From assembly GCF_000019965.1 (NCBI RefSeq), contig NC_010571.1, positions 2,613,001-2,677,000 of the forward strand: a stretch of 64,000 nucleotides of DNA, given 5' to 3'. Numbering within the stretch: position 1 is the first letter of the stretch; each line of letters starts with the position of its first letter. Source of the stretch: Opitutus terrae PB90-1. Its GTDB lineage: Bacteria > Verrucomicrobiota > Verrucomicrobiia > Opitutales > Opitutaceae. This document shows positions 63,885 to 64,000 of this stretch, in pieces. A program made the translations under genes and the position numbers. The notes under the pieces were generated by a model, which saw only the letters and a list, made by a program, of their open reading frames with translations, did not search any database and was not told where the DNA came from.

Positions 63885-64000
63885 ATGAGTTCCTCGCCGA
63901 CAGTTCACCTCCCCTCGTCGACCTCTGGCCGCGTCGACGTGCTGATCATCGCGGGCGAACACTCCGGCGACGAACACGCGGCCCGGATGGTGCGCGAATT
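63885..64000 (+). CDS. lpxB: Lipid-A-disaccharide synthase, N-terminal fragment
   Basis: The first 38 codons before the window edge: a short polar leader, then VDVLIIAGEHSGDEHAARMVRE. The IAGE-x-SGD motif is the N-terminal signature of LpxB, which joins UDP-diacylglucosamine and lipid X in lipid A synthesis. The rest lies outside the window. Confidence 0.85.
   Translation, partial: MSSSPTVHLPSSTSGRVDVLIIAGEHSGDEHAARMVRE

Overview
This is about 64 kb of GC-rich chromosome (roughly 65% GC by eye). It most resembles a Verrucomicrobiota member of the Opitutaceae type. The evidence is indirect: a PEP-CTERM-like protein, a microcompartment shell gene, TonB-dependent sugar uptake without a SusD partner, a caa3 oxidase gene set, an outer-membrane Lol/Lpx cluster (Gram-negative envelope), and intergenic regions packed with several families of palindromic repeats. 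No marker gene fixes the species. No phage, CRISPR array, rRNA or complete insertion sequence was found. One tRNA (Thr, CGT) is present.

Layout, left to right. 1-6.7 kb: an NfeD-like membrane protein, a TPR protein, a YceI protein, queA, a PEP-CTERM-like protein, a small membrane-anchored protein, a QueC-like PP-loop protein and a cupin. 6.7-13.3 kb: a secreted subtilisin-like protease, an AT-richer orphan gene, and a divergent pair of a beta-helix protein and a GH29 fucosidase. 13.6-23.7 kb: tRNA-Thr, a Lon-N domain protein, then a beta-1,4-galactan locus in which a secreted GH53 galactanase, a TonB receptor, a GPH/MFS symporter, a LacI regulator and a cytoplasmic GH2 beta-galactosidase could act in order from polymer to galactose. 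23.9-28 kb: dnaK, groES, groEL. 28.5-30.4 kb: a translationally coupled pair, a PduS-like flavin/iron-sulfur protein and a PduT-like tandem BMC shell protein.

30.8-34.6 kb: an MBL-fold hydrolase, an NAD-dependent DNA ligase with a signal-peptide-like N-terminus, and an Rrf2 regulator. 34.7-44 kb: a sulfur block: porin, sulfate-binding protein, an M14-like metallohydrolase, cysT, cysW, cysA, a convergent SLC13 permease and cysK. These genes take up sulfate and fix sulfide into cysteine, and the Rrf2 protein is a plausible regulator. 44.1-54.9 kb: a caa3-type cytochrome oxidase block: ctaG, subunits IV, III, I and II with fused cytochrome c, azurin, DUF420 (CtaM-like), ctaB, ctaA, a CusF-SCO protein and a His-motif membrane protein. 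54.9-64 kb: AMP nucleosidase, lipA, lipB, an MgtC-like membrane protein, lysS, lolC/E, lolD, a Gfo/Idh/MocA oxidoreductase and the start of lpxB.

The two most interesting features are the stand-alone PduS/PduT pair and the behaviour of the palindromic repeats. The same elements that fill the intergenic gaps also lie in frame inside queA, the protease gene and the start of lolD, and supply the stop codon of the PEP-CTERM-like gene and a terminator-like hairpin after cysK. Repeat families are labelled A to K in the feature list for cross-reference; the letters are mine.
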